DNA of 35,254 bases, taken from the NCBI GenBank assembly GCA_945861105.1, contig CAMASU010000001.1, positions 1 to 35,254 on the forward strand. The letters run 5' to 3'. Positions 1 through 11,936 of this stretch are shown here, in pieces. Source of the stretch: Synechococcus sp. UW140. GTDB lineage: Bacteria; Cyanobacteriota; Cyanobacteriia; PCC-6307; Cyanobiaceae. Made by a program: the position numbers and the translations under genes. Every line of letters starts with the position of its first letter. Position 1 is the stretch's first letter. A model generated the notes under the pieces. It had not been told where the DNA came from. It saw nothing but the letters and a program-made list of their open reading frames with translations, and searched no databases.

Positions 1-356
1 GCGGCGGGGGGCGCGGGCACCTTTGCCGCCGGAGGCTTCGCGGCGGGCACCTTCACCGCCGGCGGCTGAGCCACGGGCGGCCCGGCCACCGGAGGCTGAG
101 CCACCGGAGGCTGGGCCGCCTTTCGAACCGTCAGGATCTGGGCAGCCGGGGCCGGCTCCGACGGCCGCGAGGGGCCCGTCTGGCCTCCGCGGGCCTTCAG
201 CTCGGCTCGGATGCGGTGGGCTTCGTCATCGCTGATCGAACTGCTGTGGCTGCGCACCGCGATCGACAGCTTTTCAGCCGCCTCCAGCACATCGCGATTG
301 TCGAGACCGAGGTCTCGGGACAGTTCATAGATCCGGACTTTGCCGCCGCTCGTCAT
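1..356 (-). CDS. infB: translation initiation factor IF-2, N-terminal part (truncated by window edge)
   Basis: Only the first 118 residues are inside the window; the GTPase domains lie beyond position 1. The protein begins [18 protein letters not shown], the typical cyanobacterial IF-2 start, and continues with the small IF2N fold ([10 protein letters not shown]..., about residues 5-58). After that comes a Pro/Ala/Val-rich linker with imperfect [10 protein letters not shown] and [14 protein letters not shown] repeats, as expected for the flexible IF-2 linker. IF-2 is the GTPase that brings initiator tRNA to the 30S subunit and promotes 50S joining. The ATG at 354-356 is preceded by GGAG. The ylxR coding region runs 32 bp into it, so infB is the last visible gene of the rimP-nusA-ylxR-infB operon. 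Confidence 0.93.
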   Translation of the reverse strand, partial: MTSGGKVRIYELSRDLGLDNRDVLEAAEKLSIAVRSHSSSISDDEAHRIRAELKARGGQTGPSRPSEPAPAAQILTVRKAAQPPVAQPPVAGPPVAQPPAVKVPAAKPPAAKVPAPPA

Positions 357-708
357 GCAGGTCTCCAATGGACGGGGCACGGGGTGCCTCCGTTCCCGTC
401 AGCTGGACGGGACGGTATTCATCTTGCCTGAGAGGTGGGTCCCCCTCCAGCGACAGTCGTTCGACCAGGAGGTCCAGGATGGCGTCGGGGACGGGAACCC
501 GGAGGGCCCGTTGCAACCTTCGACGCCGGCGGGCCTCATCCAGACAGGCCGATCGACGACAGACATAGGCCGAACGGCCCATGCCTGAATCCAGTGTGAC
601 ACTGCCGTCACCCGCCTGGCGGATCAGCCGCCACAGATGCCGCCGATCGTGCAGCTCCCGGCAGGAGACGCAGCGCCGCAGCACCGGCCGAGGCTCATTC
701 CACGTCAT
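325..708 (-). CDS. ylxR: YlxR family RNA-binding protein (DUF448)
   Basis: This 127-residue basic protein carries the YlxR signature: RRCVSCRE at residues 11-18, then [26 protein letters not shown] at about 44-69 (split here into [18 protein letters not shown] and RRRLQRAL). Homologues are small nucleic-acid-binding proteins almost always encoded between nusA and infB, as here; their exact role is unsettled. I chose the ATG at 706-708. It gives a 14-bp overlap with the end of nusA, suggesting translational coupling, whereas a longer frame upstream would lie entirely inside nusA. The 3' end overlaps infB by 32 bp. The C-terminal tail (about residues 95-127) is charged and unlike the core, and may simply be lineage-specific. 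Confidence 0.88.
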   Translation of the reverse strand: MTWNEPRPVLRRCVSCRELHDRRHLWRLIRQAGDGSVTLDSGMGRSAYVCRRSACLDEARRRRRLQRALRVPVPDAILDLLVERLSLEGDPPLRQDEYRPVQLTGTEAPRAPSIGDLHDERRQSPDL

Positions 709-2110
709 CCACCGCAGTCTCCGCAGGTGACGTGGCTTCCTCGGTTCCCTCCTCCGGCTCGGCTTCTCCCTGGGGGCTCCCTTCGTCTTCTGACCACTCC
801 TCTCCCTCCGCCAACCCATCCTCTTCCAGGGGGTACAGCTCCCGCAGACGGGCATCCTCCTCAGCCCGGGCCGCCTGCTCCGCCGCCAGCCGCGCCTCCG
901 CTTCGGCCTGCAGCCGCTCGTCTTCCTGGCGGAGGCTGATCAGTTCAGCGACCTTCTCGTCTTCGGAGACCTGGTCGTACTCGCCGGCGTTCTTGATGTC
1001 GATCTTCCAGCCGGTGAGTCGGGCCGCCAGCCGCACGTTCTGCCCCTCCCGGCCGATGGCCAGGCTCAGCTGGTCCTGCGGGACCAGCACGTGGGCGTGG
1101 TGGCCTTCGGGATCCACCAGGCGCACCAGTTCAACCCGTGCCGGACTGAGGGAGTTGGCGATGTACTGACCCGGATCCGGTGACCAGCGGATCACGTCGA
1201 TCTTCTCTCCGCGTAGCTCATTGACCACCTGCTGGATCCTCGATCCCCGGGCGCCGATGCAGGCACCGACGGGATCCACTTCCCGCTCGACGCTGTCCAC
1301 GGCAACCTTCGTGCGTGGTCCCACCGCCCGGGAGGGTGGGTTGGCCTCGCGGGCCACCGCCACGATCCGCACCGACCCCTCCTGGATTTCGGGGACTTCG
1401 TTTTCGAACAGGTAAACCACGAGGCCGGCATTGGCCCGGCTCACGAACAGCTGCGGACCCCGCCGGGCGACCTCGGACACCTCCTTGAGGAACACCTTGA
1501 ACGTTGCATTGGCGCGGTAGTTGTCGTTCGGCAGCTGATCGCGCCTGGGCAGCTCAGCCTCCACCTCGGGGCGACCGAGGCCCGAGCTCACAGCCATGAT
1601 CACCGACTGGCGCTCAAACCGGATCACCCGTGCCGTGAGCACCGGATCCTCCAGATCGGCGAACTCCTCCTGGATCATCCGTCGCTGCTGATCCCGCAGC
1701 TTCTGGGCCAGCACCTGCTTGGTCTGGGCCGCCGCCATGCGACCGAAGTCGTCCTTCTCTGGCGTCACGTCAAGGACAACCGTGTCGCCCAACTGGGCGT
1801 CATCGGTCACCTGTTCCACCTCTGCCAGGGAAATCTGATGATCTTCGCTCTCGACTTCCTCCACGATGATCTTGCTGGCCAGCACCCGGAATCCCTCTTC
1901 ATCAAGATCCAGGGCCACATCAAAGTTGCTGAAATATTCCTCGTCAAATGGATCCTGGCCGTAGCCCAGATAGAGGGTCCGGCGGTAGCGTTCATAGCCC
2001 TTCAGCAGCGCCTCTCTGAGGGCCGCCTCAACGACGCTGGCGGGGAGTTTCTTCTCCTCGCTGATGTCCTCGATCAGGGTCGCAAGACCAGGGAGCATCA
2101 CGAGTGCCAT
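695..2110 (-). CDS. nusA: transcription elongation/termination factor NusA
   Basis: The protein has 471 residues. It starts [20 protein letters not shown], with the NusA N-terminal RNAP-binding domain (about 1-125). An S1 domain follows (about 130-205), then KH domains with the motifs [16 protein letters not shown] and [21 protein letters not shown], the classical NusA KH signatures. From about residue 395 the tail is a strongly acidic, Glu/Ala-rich, probably coiled or disordered segment, and there are no C-terminal AR repeats, which is usual for cyanobacteria. NusA binds RNA polymerase and nascent RNA and modulates pausing, termination and antitermination. It lies 43 bp downstream of rimP and overlaps ylxR by 14 bp, consistent with one operon. 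Confidence 0.96.
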   Translation of the reverse strand: MALVMLPGLATLIEDISEEKKLPASVVEAALREALLKGYERYRRTLYLGYGQDPFDEEYFSNFDVALDLDEEGFRVLASKIIVEEVESEDHQISLAEVEQVTDDAQLGDTVVLDVTPEKDDFGRMAAAQTKQVLAQKLRDQQRRMIQEEFADLEDPVLTARVIRFERQSVIMAVSSGLGRPEVEAELPRRDQLPNDNYRANATFKVFLKEVSEVARRGPQLFVSRANAGLVVYLFENEVPEIQEGSVRIVAVAREANPPSRAVGPRTKVAVDSVEREVDPVGACIGARGSRIQQVVNELRGEKIDVIRWSPDPGQYIANSLSPARVELVRLVDPEGHHAHVLVPQDQLSLAIGREGQNVRLAARLTGWKIDIKNAGEYDQVSEDEKVAELISLRQEDERLQAEAEARLAAEQAARAEEDARLRELYPLEEDGLAEGEEWSEDEGSPQGEAEPEEGTEEATSPAETAVDDVE

Positions 2111-2153
2111 GGGCGTGTCATCCGTAAAGGGAACAGGATTCGGGGCTGCCGGG

Positions 2154-2618
2154 TCAGCCTTCGGGGGTGATGAGGCGAACCTCGATCACGGTGTCACGGG
2201 GGATGCGCAGGATCTTCCCTCGCTGGTTGATCTCCACGACGCTGTCGTCGCGGCCGAGCAGAGATCCTTCGCGCTCCGTCTCGAGCTCACCCTCCCGGCA
2301 ACGCACCCGCACCGGGAAACCCCGGAAGCTGCGGAAGTCGCGGTCATCCTCGAGGTCGTCATCCAGCCCGGGGCTGGTGATCTCGAGGACGTAGGCCCCG
2401 GGAAGCAGTTCTTCCCGCTCAAGGGCCTCCCCGATCACCTGGCTGAAGGCCGCACAATCGTCGAGGTTCACGTCCCCACCGCCCCGGTGGCGCAGGGCGA
2501 TCACCAGGGCGTTGGGCTGACGGTGGGTGTGCAGACAGACGGAAACCACCTCCAGACCCTGGAGTTCGGCCGTGGCAGAGGCCAGGGTCTCGATGGGGGG
2601 AAGCAGGGGGTGACTCAA
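2154..2618 (-). CDS. rimP: ribosome maturation factor RimP
   Basis: RimP assists maturation of the 30S subunit. The core shows the family pattern: a segment ending VSVCLHTHRQPNALVIALRH, then VNLDDCAAFSQVIGEALE, YVLEITSPGLDDDLEDDRDF, the FRGFPVRVR strand of the second domain, and a closing VIEVRLITPEG. Position immediately upstream of nusA is the standard one. The start is uncertain. I prefer the TTG at 2616-2618, giving LSHPLLPPIETLA, because related cyanobacterial proteins begin with a similar HPLLP segment; this gives 154 residues. An ATG at 2708 would add 30 residues of low-complexity sequence running through an inverted repeat. No convincing ribosome binding site decides between them. Confidence 0.86.
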   Translation of the reverse strand: MSHPLLPPIETLASATAELQGLEVVSVCLHTHRQPNALVIALRHRGGGDVNLDDCAAFSQVIGEALEREELLPGAYVLEITSPGLDDDLEDDRDFRSFRGFPVRVRCREGELETEREGSLLGRDDSVVEINQRGKILRIPRDTVIEVRLITPEG

Positions 2619-2693
2619 GCGTTCGGGGGGGGGTGAACCCGGCCCGTTCGTGAGGTCGCTGCGCCCTCCGCAGGGATGACGCAGTCGAAGGCA

Positions 2694-2714
2694 GAACGGG
2701 TGGAGCACCCGTTT
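2694..2714. repeat. inverted repeat (8-bp hairpin) upstream of rimP
   Basis: AACGGGTG at 2695-2702 and CACCCGTT at 2706-2713 form a perfect 8-bp stem with a 3-nt loop, extendable by a G-T pair. It sits in the 152-bp gap between the small cysteine-bearing gene and rimP, both on the minus strand. It could be a weak terminator for the first gene or a leader structure for the rimP operon; no T-run follows on the minus strand, so a classical intrinsic terminator is not supported. Confidence 0.45.
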
Positions 2715-2770
2715 CGCCGATGCCCGCCGGGCATGAGGTCATCGTATGGGATCGCCGGACCGAAGGGGCG

Positions 2771-3034
2771 TCAACCCTGGGGCGGAGGGAAGGGCGCCGA
2801 AGGCAGGCTGATGGCCGGTGCCTCACCGTAGAAATCCGAAGGGGCGGGGGCCTGCCGTTGGCCCGCATCAGCATTGATGCAGCCGCCGCGATCCTGCACG
2901 AACTGGCACACCCGCGCCCAGAGCTTCGTGCGGGTTCCCCCGGGACCGTTACTGAAGCGCACTTCCTGGAGGGGCCCCAGGTTCGGGTCGATGATCACCC
3001 GGCACAGGGGGCATGTCCGCGGGGCCTCGGCCAT
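2771..3034 (-). CDS. small cysteine-motif protein, possible zinc ribbon (unknown function)
   Basis: This 87-residue product begins MAEAPRTCPLCRVIIDPNLG. Four cysteines are visible: C8 and C11 as a CPLC knuckle, then C43 and C52, the two halves separated by 31 residues. The spacing could bind a metal but is not a family I can name. The last 30 residues are Pro/Ala/Ser-rich and probably disordered. I believe it is real because a strong ribosome binding site GAGGTGA (3039-3045) lies 4 nt before the ATG, and the motif-bearing half has ordinary protein composition. It lies upstream of rimP on the same strand and diverges from the phosphoesterase gene. Function unknown. Confidence 0.62.
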   Translation of the reverse strand: MAEAPRTCPLCRVIIDPNLGPLQEVRFSNGPGGTRTKLWARVCQFVQDRGGCINADAGQRQAPAPSDFYGEAPAISLPSAPFPPPQG

Positions 3035-3038
3035 CGAG

Positions 3039-3045
3039 TCACCTC
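3039..3045 (-). promoter_or_regulatory. strong ribosome binding site for the 87-residue protein
   Basis: On the minus strand GAGGTGA lies 4 nt upstream of the ATG at 3034. It is one of the better Shine-Dalgarno matches in the window and is the main support for calling that small gene real and for choosing its start. Confidence 0.6.
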
Positions 3046-3102
3046 ATCTGATTGGCAACTTAAGTCCCTCCGGCCAGGCTGGTCACGGCCACGGCGGAGT
3101 TG

Positions 3103-3840
3103 ATGGTGTCGACGCTGCTGCAGCTGAGCGACCTGCATCTGCTCGCAGATCCGGACGCGCTCTATCGGGGCATCCGGCCCGGCGACGCCCTGGCGACTGC
3201 CTTGCACAACGGTGCTGCAGCAGCCTCTGGCGCCTCCCTGCTCCTGCTCACCGGTGATCTGGTGCAGGACGAGTCATGGCAGGGCTATGCGCGGCTGCGG
3301 GACCTGCTGGAGCCCCTGGCGGTGGCGGTGGCCCTGCTGCCCGGAAACCACGACCGACCAAGCTTCCTGCGGGGCTGCCTCGGCCGTCGCGGCACCATCG
3401 CGCCGGCCCTTGTGCCCTTCGGTGACTGGTGGCTGCTGCTGCTCGACAGCCACTGTCCCGGTCGCATTGAGGGATGGGTCTCCCCTGGGCAGCGACGCTG
3501 GGCCAGCGCCGCCCTGCGTCAGGTGCGGGGGCCGGTGCTGCTGGCCATGCACCACCCGCCCGAGGATCAGCACGACGGTGGGGGCCTCCTCGACGGGCTT
3601 GCCACCGCCGGCGACCTGCGCCTGGTCTGTTACGGCCACGTTCACCGCCACGAGCAACGGCAGCGGGGAGCGGTCACCCTGCTCGCCTGTCCATCGACGG
3701 CCAGTCAGTTCAGTCCGCGCCAGCCCTGTCCCCTGGGCCGTCCCGACGATCCGGGGGGGCGTCTGCTGCAGCTGGGACCGGGAGACCGCTGGCAGCAGCA
3801 GCTCCTGCGCTGGTCCTCGCGGCCGACCGAACCTGTCTAA
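3103..3840 (+). CDS. calcineurin-like metallophosphoesterase, Icc/CpdA type
   Basis: The 245-residue protein contains the full dinuclear metallophosphoesterase signature: SDLHLLAD (D10, H12), TGDLVQDE (D52), GNHD (N82, H83), MHHPPED (H150) and YGHVHRHE (H179, H181). Length and motif spacing fit the class III cyclic nucleotide phosphodiesterase (Icc/CpdA) group. In that group some members hydrolyse cAMP while others act on different phosphoesters, so the substrate here is not settled. No signal peptide is seen, so it is probably cytoplasmic. The ATG at 3103, preceded by GGAG, is preferred over a TTG three bases upstream. The gene is followed after 11 bp by the DegQ-type protease. Confidence 0.85.
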   Translation: MVSTLLQLSDLHLLADPDALYRGIRPGDALATALHNGAAAASGASLLLLTGDLVQDESWQGYARLRDLLEPLAVAVALLPGNHDRPSFLRGCLGRRGTIAPALVPFGDWWLLLLDSHCPGRIEGWVSPGQRRWASAALRQVRGPVLLAMHHPPEDQHDGGGLLDGLATAGDLRLVCYGHVHRHEQRQRGAVTLLACPSTASQFSPRQPCPLGRPDDPGGRLLQLGPGDRWQQQLLRWSSRPTEPV

Positions 3841-3845
3841 CGTGA

Positions 3846-5000
<1,155 letters not shown>

Positions 5001-5048
5001 GGGTGGGCCGGTGGATTGCTAGGTTCCCGCGCAGATTCATCCCATCCG

Positions 5049-5762
5049 ATGGCCGAGCTGCAGGACCGCATGAAGCAGGCCGTGGCCCTCGCCGCCGTGG
5101 ATCAGATCAAGGACGGCATGGTGCTGGGCCTTGGCTCCGGTTCGACGGCAGCGCTGATGATCCGCGAGCTGGGCGCCCGCCTGGCGGACGGTCGCCTGCG
5201 GTCCATCACCGGGGTGACCACCTCGTTCCAGGGGGAGGTGCTGGCGGCCGAACTGGGGATCCCCTTGCTGTCCCTCAATGCGGTGGACCGGATCGATCTG
5301 GCCATTGACGGCGCTGATGAGGTGGATCCGGCGTTCCAGCTGATCAAGGGTGGGGGAGCCTGCCATGTGCAGGAGAAGCTCGTGGCCTGCCGGGCCGAAC
5401 GGTTTGTGGTGGTGGTCGACGCCACAAAGCTGGTCTCCCGCCTCAACCTTGGCTTTCTTCTGCCTGTGGAGGTGTTGCCCGGTGCCTGGCGGCAGGTCAA
5501 CGCCCAGCTGACGGACCTCGGTGGCACGGCCGAGCTGCGCATGGCGGTTCGCAAGGCCGGACCTGTGGTCACCGACCAGGGCAACCTTGTGCTGGATGTC
5601 CGTTTTGACGGAGGCATCTCCGACCCGCGGGACCTGGAGACCCGCATCAACAATCTCCCCGGCGTGCTTGAGAACGGGCTCTTCGTCGATCTCGCCGATC
5701 AGGTGCTGGTGGGCGAGATTGTCGATGGTGAACCACGGGTGCGGGATCTTCCCCGGGCCTGA
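5049..5762 (+). CDS. rpiA: ribose-5-phosphate isomerase A
   Basis: RpiA interconverts ribose-5-phosphate and ribulose-5-phosphate, serving both the oxidative pentose phosphate pathway and the Calvin cycle. The 237-residue protein has the conserved loops GLGSGSTA (27-34), DGADEVDP (87-94) and [11 protein letters not shown] (100-110, with the catalytic Glu in QEK), and VVVDATKLV. The ATG at 5049 is used because it gives the usual [10 protein letters not shown] start and family length; a TTG 33 bp upstream would add an unconvincing leader. The gene begins 48 bp after the protease gene and ends 2 bp from the convergent hisD. Confidence 0.96.
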   Translation: MAELQDRMKQAVALAAVDQIKDGMVLGLGSGSTAALMIRELGARLADGRLRSITGVTTSFQGEVLAAELGIPLLSLNAVDRIDLAIDGADEVDPAFQLIKGGGACHVQEKLVACRAERFVVVVDATKLVSRLNLGFLLPVEVLPGAWRQVNAQLTDLGGTAELRMAVRKAGPVVTDQGNLVLDVRFDGGISDPRDLETRINNLPGVLENGLFVDLADQVLVGEIVDGEPRVRDLPRA

Positions 5763-5764
5763 CC

Positions 5765-7066
<1,302 letters not shown>

Positions 7067-7159
7067 GGGTCCCTCTCCCGATGGTCTGACGCTATCGCCA
7101 GGACCCCGGCGAAGGCCTGCGCTAAGATCGTCGTTTGCTCCCTCGGCATCGAGTCCTGA

Positions 7160-7474
<315 letters not shown>

Positions 7475-7523
7475 CCGGCCAGACTGCAGCAGTCTTGTCC
7501 ACGGCGACTGCGGTCCCACTGCC

Positions 7524-8333
7524 ATGGCTTCTTCGGCGCCCCTCCTGATCGACAGCCATTGCCATCTGGTCTTTCGTCAGTTCGACGACGACCTGGAGGT
7601 GGTTGCCTCCCGTTGGCGGGAGGCGGGTGTGCGCCTTCTCCTTCACGCCTGTGTCGAGCCCGGAGAAATTCCAGCGATCCGGGCCCTCGCTGACCGCTTC
7701 CCCGAGCTCCGGTATTCGGTCGGTGTCCATCCCCTCGACGCTGGCCATTGGCAGGCTGATACGCCAGCGGTGCTGCGAGAGGCAGCTCTGGCCGACAAGC
7801 GTGTCGTGGCCATCGGCGAGCTGGGCCTCGATCTCTACCGTGCGGACAACCTGGAGGAGCAGCTGGCGATGCTGTTGCCGCAGCTTGACCTCGCCGAAGA
7901 GCTCGACCGACCCGTGATCATCCACTGCCGTGATGCGGCGGCACCCATGCTTGATCTGCTGCGCGGTCGCCGCCGAGCCGGTCGGAGCCTCAGGGGTGTG
8001 ATGCACTGCTGGAGCGGCACGCCGGACGAGATGGACGGCTTTCTCGACCTGGGACTCTTCATCAGCTTCAGCGGGAACGTCACCTACCCTTCGGCCCACG
8101 ACACCCACGCCTGTGCCCGCCGGGTGCCCGCTGACCGCTACCTCGTGGAGACCGACTGCCCGTTTCTGGCACCCGTGCCTCGACGGGGGAAGCGCAACGA
8201 ACCTGCCCTGGTGCGGTTGGTGGCTGAACGGGTGGCCGAGCTGCGGCAGGAATCGCTGGCGGCCGTCGGTCAAGCCAGCAGCGCCAATGCTGCAGCCCTG
8301 TTCCGGCTGGAGTTCCCGGATCAAGAACCTTGA
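7524..8333 (+). CDS. tatD: TatD-family metal-dependent hydrolase/DNase
   Basis: The 269-residue TIM-barrel hydrolase has the TatD metal-site motifs in order: IDSHCHL (H12, H14), IGELGLDLY (E99), VIIHCRDA (H134), MHCWSG (H161) and VETDCPFLAP (D211). TatD proteins are Mg-dependent 3'-5' exonucleases or DNases implicated in repair of oxidised DNA and in DNA degradation. The start at 7524 (ATG, MASSAPLLIDSHCHL) gives the family length; an open extension to 7443 overlaps rpsT. It begins 49 bp after rpsT and is probably cotranscribed with it. Its TGA stop (8331-8333) forms part of the -35 box of the next promoter. Confidence 0.94.
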   Translation: MASSAPLLIDSHCHLVFRQFDDDLEVVASRWREAGVRLLLHACVEPGEIPAIRALADRFPELRYSVGVHPLDAGHWQADTPAVLREAALADKRVVAIGELGLDLYRADNLEEQLAMLLPQLDLAEELDRPVIIHCRDAAAPMLDLLRGRRRAGRSLRGVMHCWSGTPDEMDGFLDLGLFISFSGNVTYPSAHDTHACARRVPADRYLVETDCPFLAPVPRRGKRNEPALVRLVAERVAELRQESLAAVGQASSANAAALFRLEFPDQEP

Positions 8334-8359
8334 CAGGTGTCGTCTGTTGTTGGTATGGT
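8330..8359 (+). promoter_or_regulatory. sigma-70-type promoter for the rpoB-rpoC1-rpoC2 operon
   Basis: TTGACA (8330-8335, a perfect consensus -35) is followed after an 18-bp spacer by TATGGT (8354-8359) as a -10, with a TGG just before it resembling an extended -10. The -35 overlaps the tatD stop codon. Transcription would start near 8366, leaving about 220 nt of leader before rpoB. It is the best promoter match noticed in the window. Confidence 0.72.
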
Positions 8360-8440
8360 CGGCTATTGGCCTGGTGATGTCCCCTCGATGCAGCGGGAAC
8401 CGTCGTCGTCCATGATCCGTTCTCTGGCCGTCCTGGCAGG

Positions 8441-8456
8441 GCCCCCGCAACGGGGC
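8441..8456 (+). repeat. small GC-rich hairpin in the rpoB leader
   Basis: GCCCC (8441-8445) and GGGGC (8452-8456) can pair across a CGCAAC loop. It precedes the larger leader hairpin by 19 nt, and its GGGGC arm could instead pair with the CCCC at 8471-8474, so alternative structures are possible. It overlaps the end of a 23-codon open frame (8388-8459). Real function is unproven. Confidence 0.35.
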
Positions 8457-8475
8457 TGATCCTCTGAGAACCCCG

Positions 8476-8506
8476 GACCGCTTCCCGTCCCATGCGGGGA
8501 GCGGTC
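8476..8506 (+). terminator. 12-bp hairpin in the rpoB leader, candidate attenuator or terminator
   Basis: GACCGCTTCCCG (8476-8487) pairs with CGGGGAGCGGTC (8495-8506) around the 7-nt loop TCCCATG. All twelve positions pair, one as G-U. It lies between the promoter at 8330-8359 and the rpoB start at 8587. The following bases (TGTGTCGTGG) are only moderately U-rich, so this is not a textbook intrinsic terminator. It could limit readthrough into rpoB, end a short leader RNA of about 140 nt, or act as a protein or processing site. Feedback control of rpoB is known in other bacteria, but the mechanism here is inference. Confidence 0.5.
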
Positions 8507-8586
8507 TGTGTCGTGGTCTGCGACCTCTGCCTCGGGCAGCTTCGCCACCACGGTCCGCCGTCCCCCAACCCCCTTCAGGTCTCCGC

Positions 8587-11500
8587 ATGAGCAGCGCGAT
8601 CCAGGTCGCCAAGACCGCCACTTATCTCCCCGATCTGGTGGAGGTGCAGCGGGGAAGCTTCAAGTGGTTTCTGGAAAAAGGCCTGATCGAGGAGCTTGAA
8701 AGCTTCTCGCCGATCACGGATTACACCGGCAAACTCGAACTCCATTTCGTTGGCAGCGAGTATCGCCTGAAGCGACCCCGCCACGATGTGGAAGAAGCAA
8801 AACGGCGTGATGCCACCTTTGCTTCTCAGATGTATGTCGTCTGCAGGCTTGTCAACAAAGAGACAGGCGAGATCAAGGAGCAGGAGGTGTTCATTGGGGA
8901 GCTTCCCCTGATGACCGAGCGGGGCACTTTCATCATCAATGGTGCTGAGCGTGTCATCGTCAACCAGATTGTTCGCAGTCCTGGCGTCTACTTTAAGGAT
9001 GAACAAGACAAAAATGGGCGCAAGACATTCAATGCAAGCCTGATTCCTAACCGCGGAGCCTGGCTGAAATTTGAGACAGACAAGAACGATCTTCTCCATG
9101 TGCGCGTCGATAAAACGCGCAAAATCAATGCCCACGTCATGATGCGGGCGATTGGCCTGTCAGACAACGATGTGCTCGATAAGCTCCGCCATCCGGAGTA
9201 TTACCGAAAATCAATCGAAGCGGCCAACGAAGAGGGCATCAGCTCTGAAGATCAAGCGCTGCTTGAGCTTTACAAAAAGCTTCGTCCTGGCGAGCCGCCC
9301 TCGGTGAGCGGTGGCCAGCAGCTCTTGCACAGTCGTTTCTTCGATCCCAAGCGCTATGACCTTGGACGGGTCGGCCGATACAAGATCAACAAAAAGCTGC
9401 GGCTCACCATCCCGGATTCAGTGCGGACCCTCACCGCTGAAGACGTGTTGAGCACCATTGATTACCTGATCAACCTTGAGCTGGATGTGGGGGGCGCCAC
9501 CCTTGATGACATTGACCACCTGGGGAACCGTCGCGTGCGGTCTGTCGGCGAGCTTCTGCAGAACCAGGTCAGGGTTGGCCTCAATCGTCTGGAGAGAATC
9601 ATCAAGGAACGGATGACGGTTGGTGAAACTGACTCCCTGACTCCTGCACAGCTGGTGAACCCAAAGCCCCTGGTGGCGGCCATCAAGGAGTTCTTTGGTT
9701 CCAGCCAGCTCAGCCAGTTCATGGATCAGACCAATCCCCTGGCAGAGCTGACCCATAAGCGGCGCATCAGCGCCCTCGGCCCTGGTGGTCTCACCCGTGA
9801 ACGCGCCGGTTTCGCGGTCCGTGACATTCACCCATCCCACTACGGTCGGATCTGTCCGATCGAAACACCTGAAGGTCCTAATGCAGGCTTGATCGGCTCC
9901 CTGGCCACCCACGCGCGTGTCAACGAGTATGGGTTCATTGAGACCCCATTCTGGCGTGTCGAGAACGGTCATGTGCTCAAGTCGGGTGACCCCATTTATC
10001 TTTCCGCTGACCTCGAGGACGAGTGCAGGGTTGCCCCTGGCGATGTGGCCACCGATTCCGATGGTCGCATCACTTCGGACATGGTCCCCGTCAGATACAG
10101 GCAGGACTTCGAAACAGTTCCGCCTGCCCAGGTGGATTATGTTCAGCTCTCGCCGGTTCAGGTCATTTCGGTTGCCACATCATTGATTCCTTTCCTGGAG
10201 CACGATGATGCCAACCGTGCCCTGATGGGCTCGAACATGCAGCGTCAGGCTGTTCCCCTGCTCAGGCCTGAGAGGCCCTTGGTCGGCACTGGTCTTGAAC
10301 CCCAGGTTGCCAGGGATTCAGGGATGGTCCCCATCACTCGGGTCAACGGTGAGGTGGTATTTGTTGATGCCACACAAATCATTATCCGCGATGAAGATGG
10401 CCAGGATCACTATCACCTGCTGCAGAAATACCAGCGTTCCAATCAAGATACTTGTCTTAACCAGCGTCCAATCGTCAGGTTGGGCGATCAGGTGATTGCG
10501 GGGCAAGTCCTCGCCAATGGTTCAGCCTGCGAAGGAGGAGAGATTGCGCTGGGGCAGAACGTCCTGGTCGCTTACATGCCTTGGGAGGGCTACAACTATG
10601 AGGATGCCATTCTCGTCAGTGAACGCCTTGTCCGCGATGATCTCTACACCTCCGTTCATATCGAGAAGTACGAGATTGAGGCCAGGCAGACCAAGCTTGG
10701 TCCTGAGGAAATCACGCGAGAGATCCCCAATGTGGCCGAGGAAAGCCTGGGCAATCTTGACGAGATGGGGATCATCCGTATTGGTGCCTTTGTTGAATCA
10801 GGTGACATCCTTGTTGGCAAGGTGACTCCAAAGGGTGAGTCGGATCAGCCTCCTGAAGAAAAGTTGCTGAGGGCGATCTTTGGCGAAAAGGCCAGGGATG
10901 TCAGGGACAATTCCTTGCGAGTCCCTAATACTGAGCGGGGTCGTGTTGTTGATGTCAGGATCTACACCCGTGAACAGGGAGATGAGCTGCCTCCCGGAGC
11001 GAACATGGTTGTTCGCGTCTATGTTGCTCAGCGGCGAAAGATCCAGGTCGGTGACAAGATGGCCGGTCGTCATGGCAACAAGGGCATCATCAGCCGCATC
11101 CTGCCGCTGGAAGATATGCCCTACCTGCCAGACGGCACTCCGGTTGACATTGTGCTGAACCCTCTGGGGGTCCCCAGTCGCATGAATGTTGGCCAAGTGT
11201 TTGAGTGTCTGATGGGTTGGGCTGCAGACAATCTCAGCGCTCGCATCAAGATCGTTCCCTTTGACGAGATGCATGGCGCTGAAAAGTCCAAGGAGACTGT
11301 TCAGCGTTACCTCGAAGAAGCAAAAGCGCTGCCAGGCAAAGACTGGGTGTACGACCCCAGCAACCCAGGCAAGATCCAGCTCATCGATGGCCGATCGGGA
11401 GAGCCATTTGACCAGCCCGTCACGGTTGGTCGTGCCTACATCCTCAAGCTGGTGCACCTTGTCGATGACAAGATTCATGCCCGCTCAACAGGTCCTTACT

Positions 11501-11877
11501 CCCTGGTGACCCAGCAACCCCTTGGTGGCAAGGCGCAGCAGGGTGGCCAGCGTCTTGGAGAAATGGAGGTATGGGCCCTCGAAGCGTATGGCGCTGCTTA
11601 CACACTGCAGGAGCTCTTGACGGTCAAGTCAGACGATATGCAGGGACGGAACGAAGCACTTAATGCCATCGTGAAAGGTAAGCCCATTCCTCGCCCTGGC
11701 ACTCCCGAGTCGTTCAAGGTGTTGATGCGCGAACTGCAGTCCCTGGGCCTCGACATCGCGGTCTATACGGATGAAGGTGCAGAAGTTGATCTCATGCAGG
11801 ATGTCAACCCCCGTCGCAGCACCCCCAGTCGTCCGACCTATGAGTCCCTCGGCGTTGCCGATTACGACGAGGACTGA
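8587..11877 (+). CDS. rpoB: DNA-directed RNA polymerase subunit beta
   Basis: The 1096-residue beta subunit is of normal cyanobacterial length. Visible landmarks include the N-terminal lobe ([21 protein letters not shown]) split as [11 protein letters not shown] and [10 protein letters not shown]. The rifampicin-pocket region has [20 protein letters not shown] with [10 protein letters not shown], followed by [19 protein letters not shown]. Then come [42 protein letters not shown] (from K824) and the C-terminal [18 protein letters not shown]. The Asp, His, Arg and Ser positions at which rifampicin resistance usually arises look wild type. It is the first gene of rpoB-rpoC1-rpoC2. Base composition is visibly less GC-rich than in flanking genes, as is common for highly expressed conserved genes. 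Confidence 0.99.
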   Translation: MSSAIQVAKTATYLPDLVEVQRGSFKWFLEKGLIEELESFSPITDYTGKLELHFVGSEYRLKRPRHDVEEAKRRDATFASQMYVVCRLVNKETGEIKEQEVFIGELPLMTERGTFIINGAERVIVNQIVRSPGVYFKDEQDKNGRKTFNASLIPNRGAWLKFETDKNDLLHVRVDKTRKINAHVMMRAIGLSDNDVLDKLRHPEYYRKSIEAANEEGISSEDQALLELYKKLRPGEPPSVSGGQQLLHSRFFDPKRYDLGRVGRYKINKKLRLTIPDSVRTLTAEDVLSTIDYLINLELDVGGATLDDIDHLGNRRVRSVGELLQNQVRVGLNRLERIIKERMTVGETDSLTPAQLVNPKPLVAAIKEFFGSSQLSQFMDQTNPLAELTHKRRISALGPGGLTRERAGFAVRDIHPSHYGRICPIETPEGPNAGLIGSLATHARVNEYGFIETPFWRVENGHVLKSGDPIYLSADLEDECRVAPGDVATDSDGRITSDMVPVRYRQDFETVPPAQVDYVQLSPVQVISVATSLIPFLEHDDANRALMGSNMQRQAVPLLRPERPLVGTGLEPQVARDSGMVPITRVNGEVVFVDATQIIIRDEDGQDHYHLLQKYQRSNQDTCLNQRPIVRLGDQVIAGQVLANGSACEGGEIALGQNVLVAYMPWEGYNYEDAILVSERLVRDDLYTSVHIEKYEIEARQTKLGPEEITREIPNVAEESLGNLDEMGIIRIGAFVESGDILVGKVTPKGESDQPPEEKLLRAIFGEKARDVRDNSLRVPNTERGRVVDVRIYTREQGDELPPGANMVVRVYVAQRRKIQVGDKMAGRHGNKGIISRILPLEDMPYLPDGTPVDIVLNPLGVPSRMNVGQVFECLMGWAADNLSARIKIVPFDEMHGAEKSKETVQRYLEEAKALPGKDWVYDPSNPGKIQLIDGRSGEPFDQPVTVGRAYILKLVHLVDDKIHARSTGPYSLVTQQPLGGKAQQGGQRLGEMEVWALEAYGAAYTLQELLTVKSDDMQGRNEALNAIVKGKPIPRPGTPESFKVLMRELQSLGLDIAVYTDEGAEVDLMQDVNPRRSTPSRPTYESLGVADYDED

Positions 11878-11936
11878 ACCTCCCCCGGATTTCCATTTCG
11901 TTTCGCTGATCCATTCCCCCCGTCCGAACACAGGTC

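Noticed and set aside
1-200. Repeats at the window start as a separate repeat element
   Set aside because: They encode the Pro/Ala/Val linker of IF-2 (PPVAQ-type units), which is usual for this protein.
2619-2660. GGGTTCACCCC resembling a tRNA T-loop upstream of rimP (minus strand)
   Set aside because: No cloverleaf, anticodon stem or acceptor stem could be built around it.
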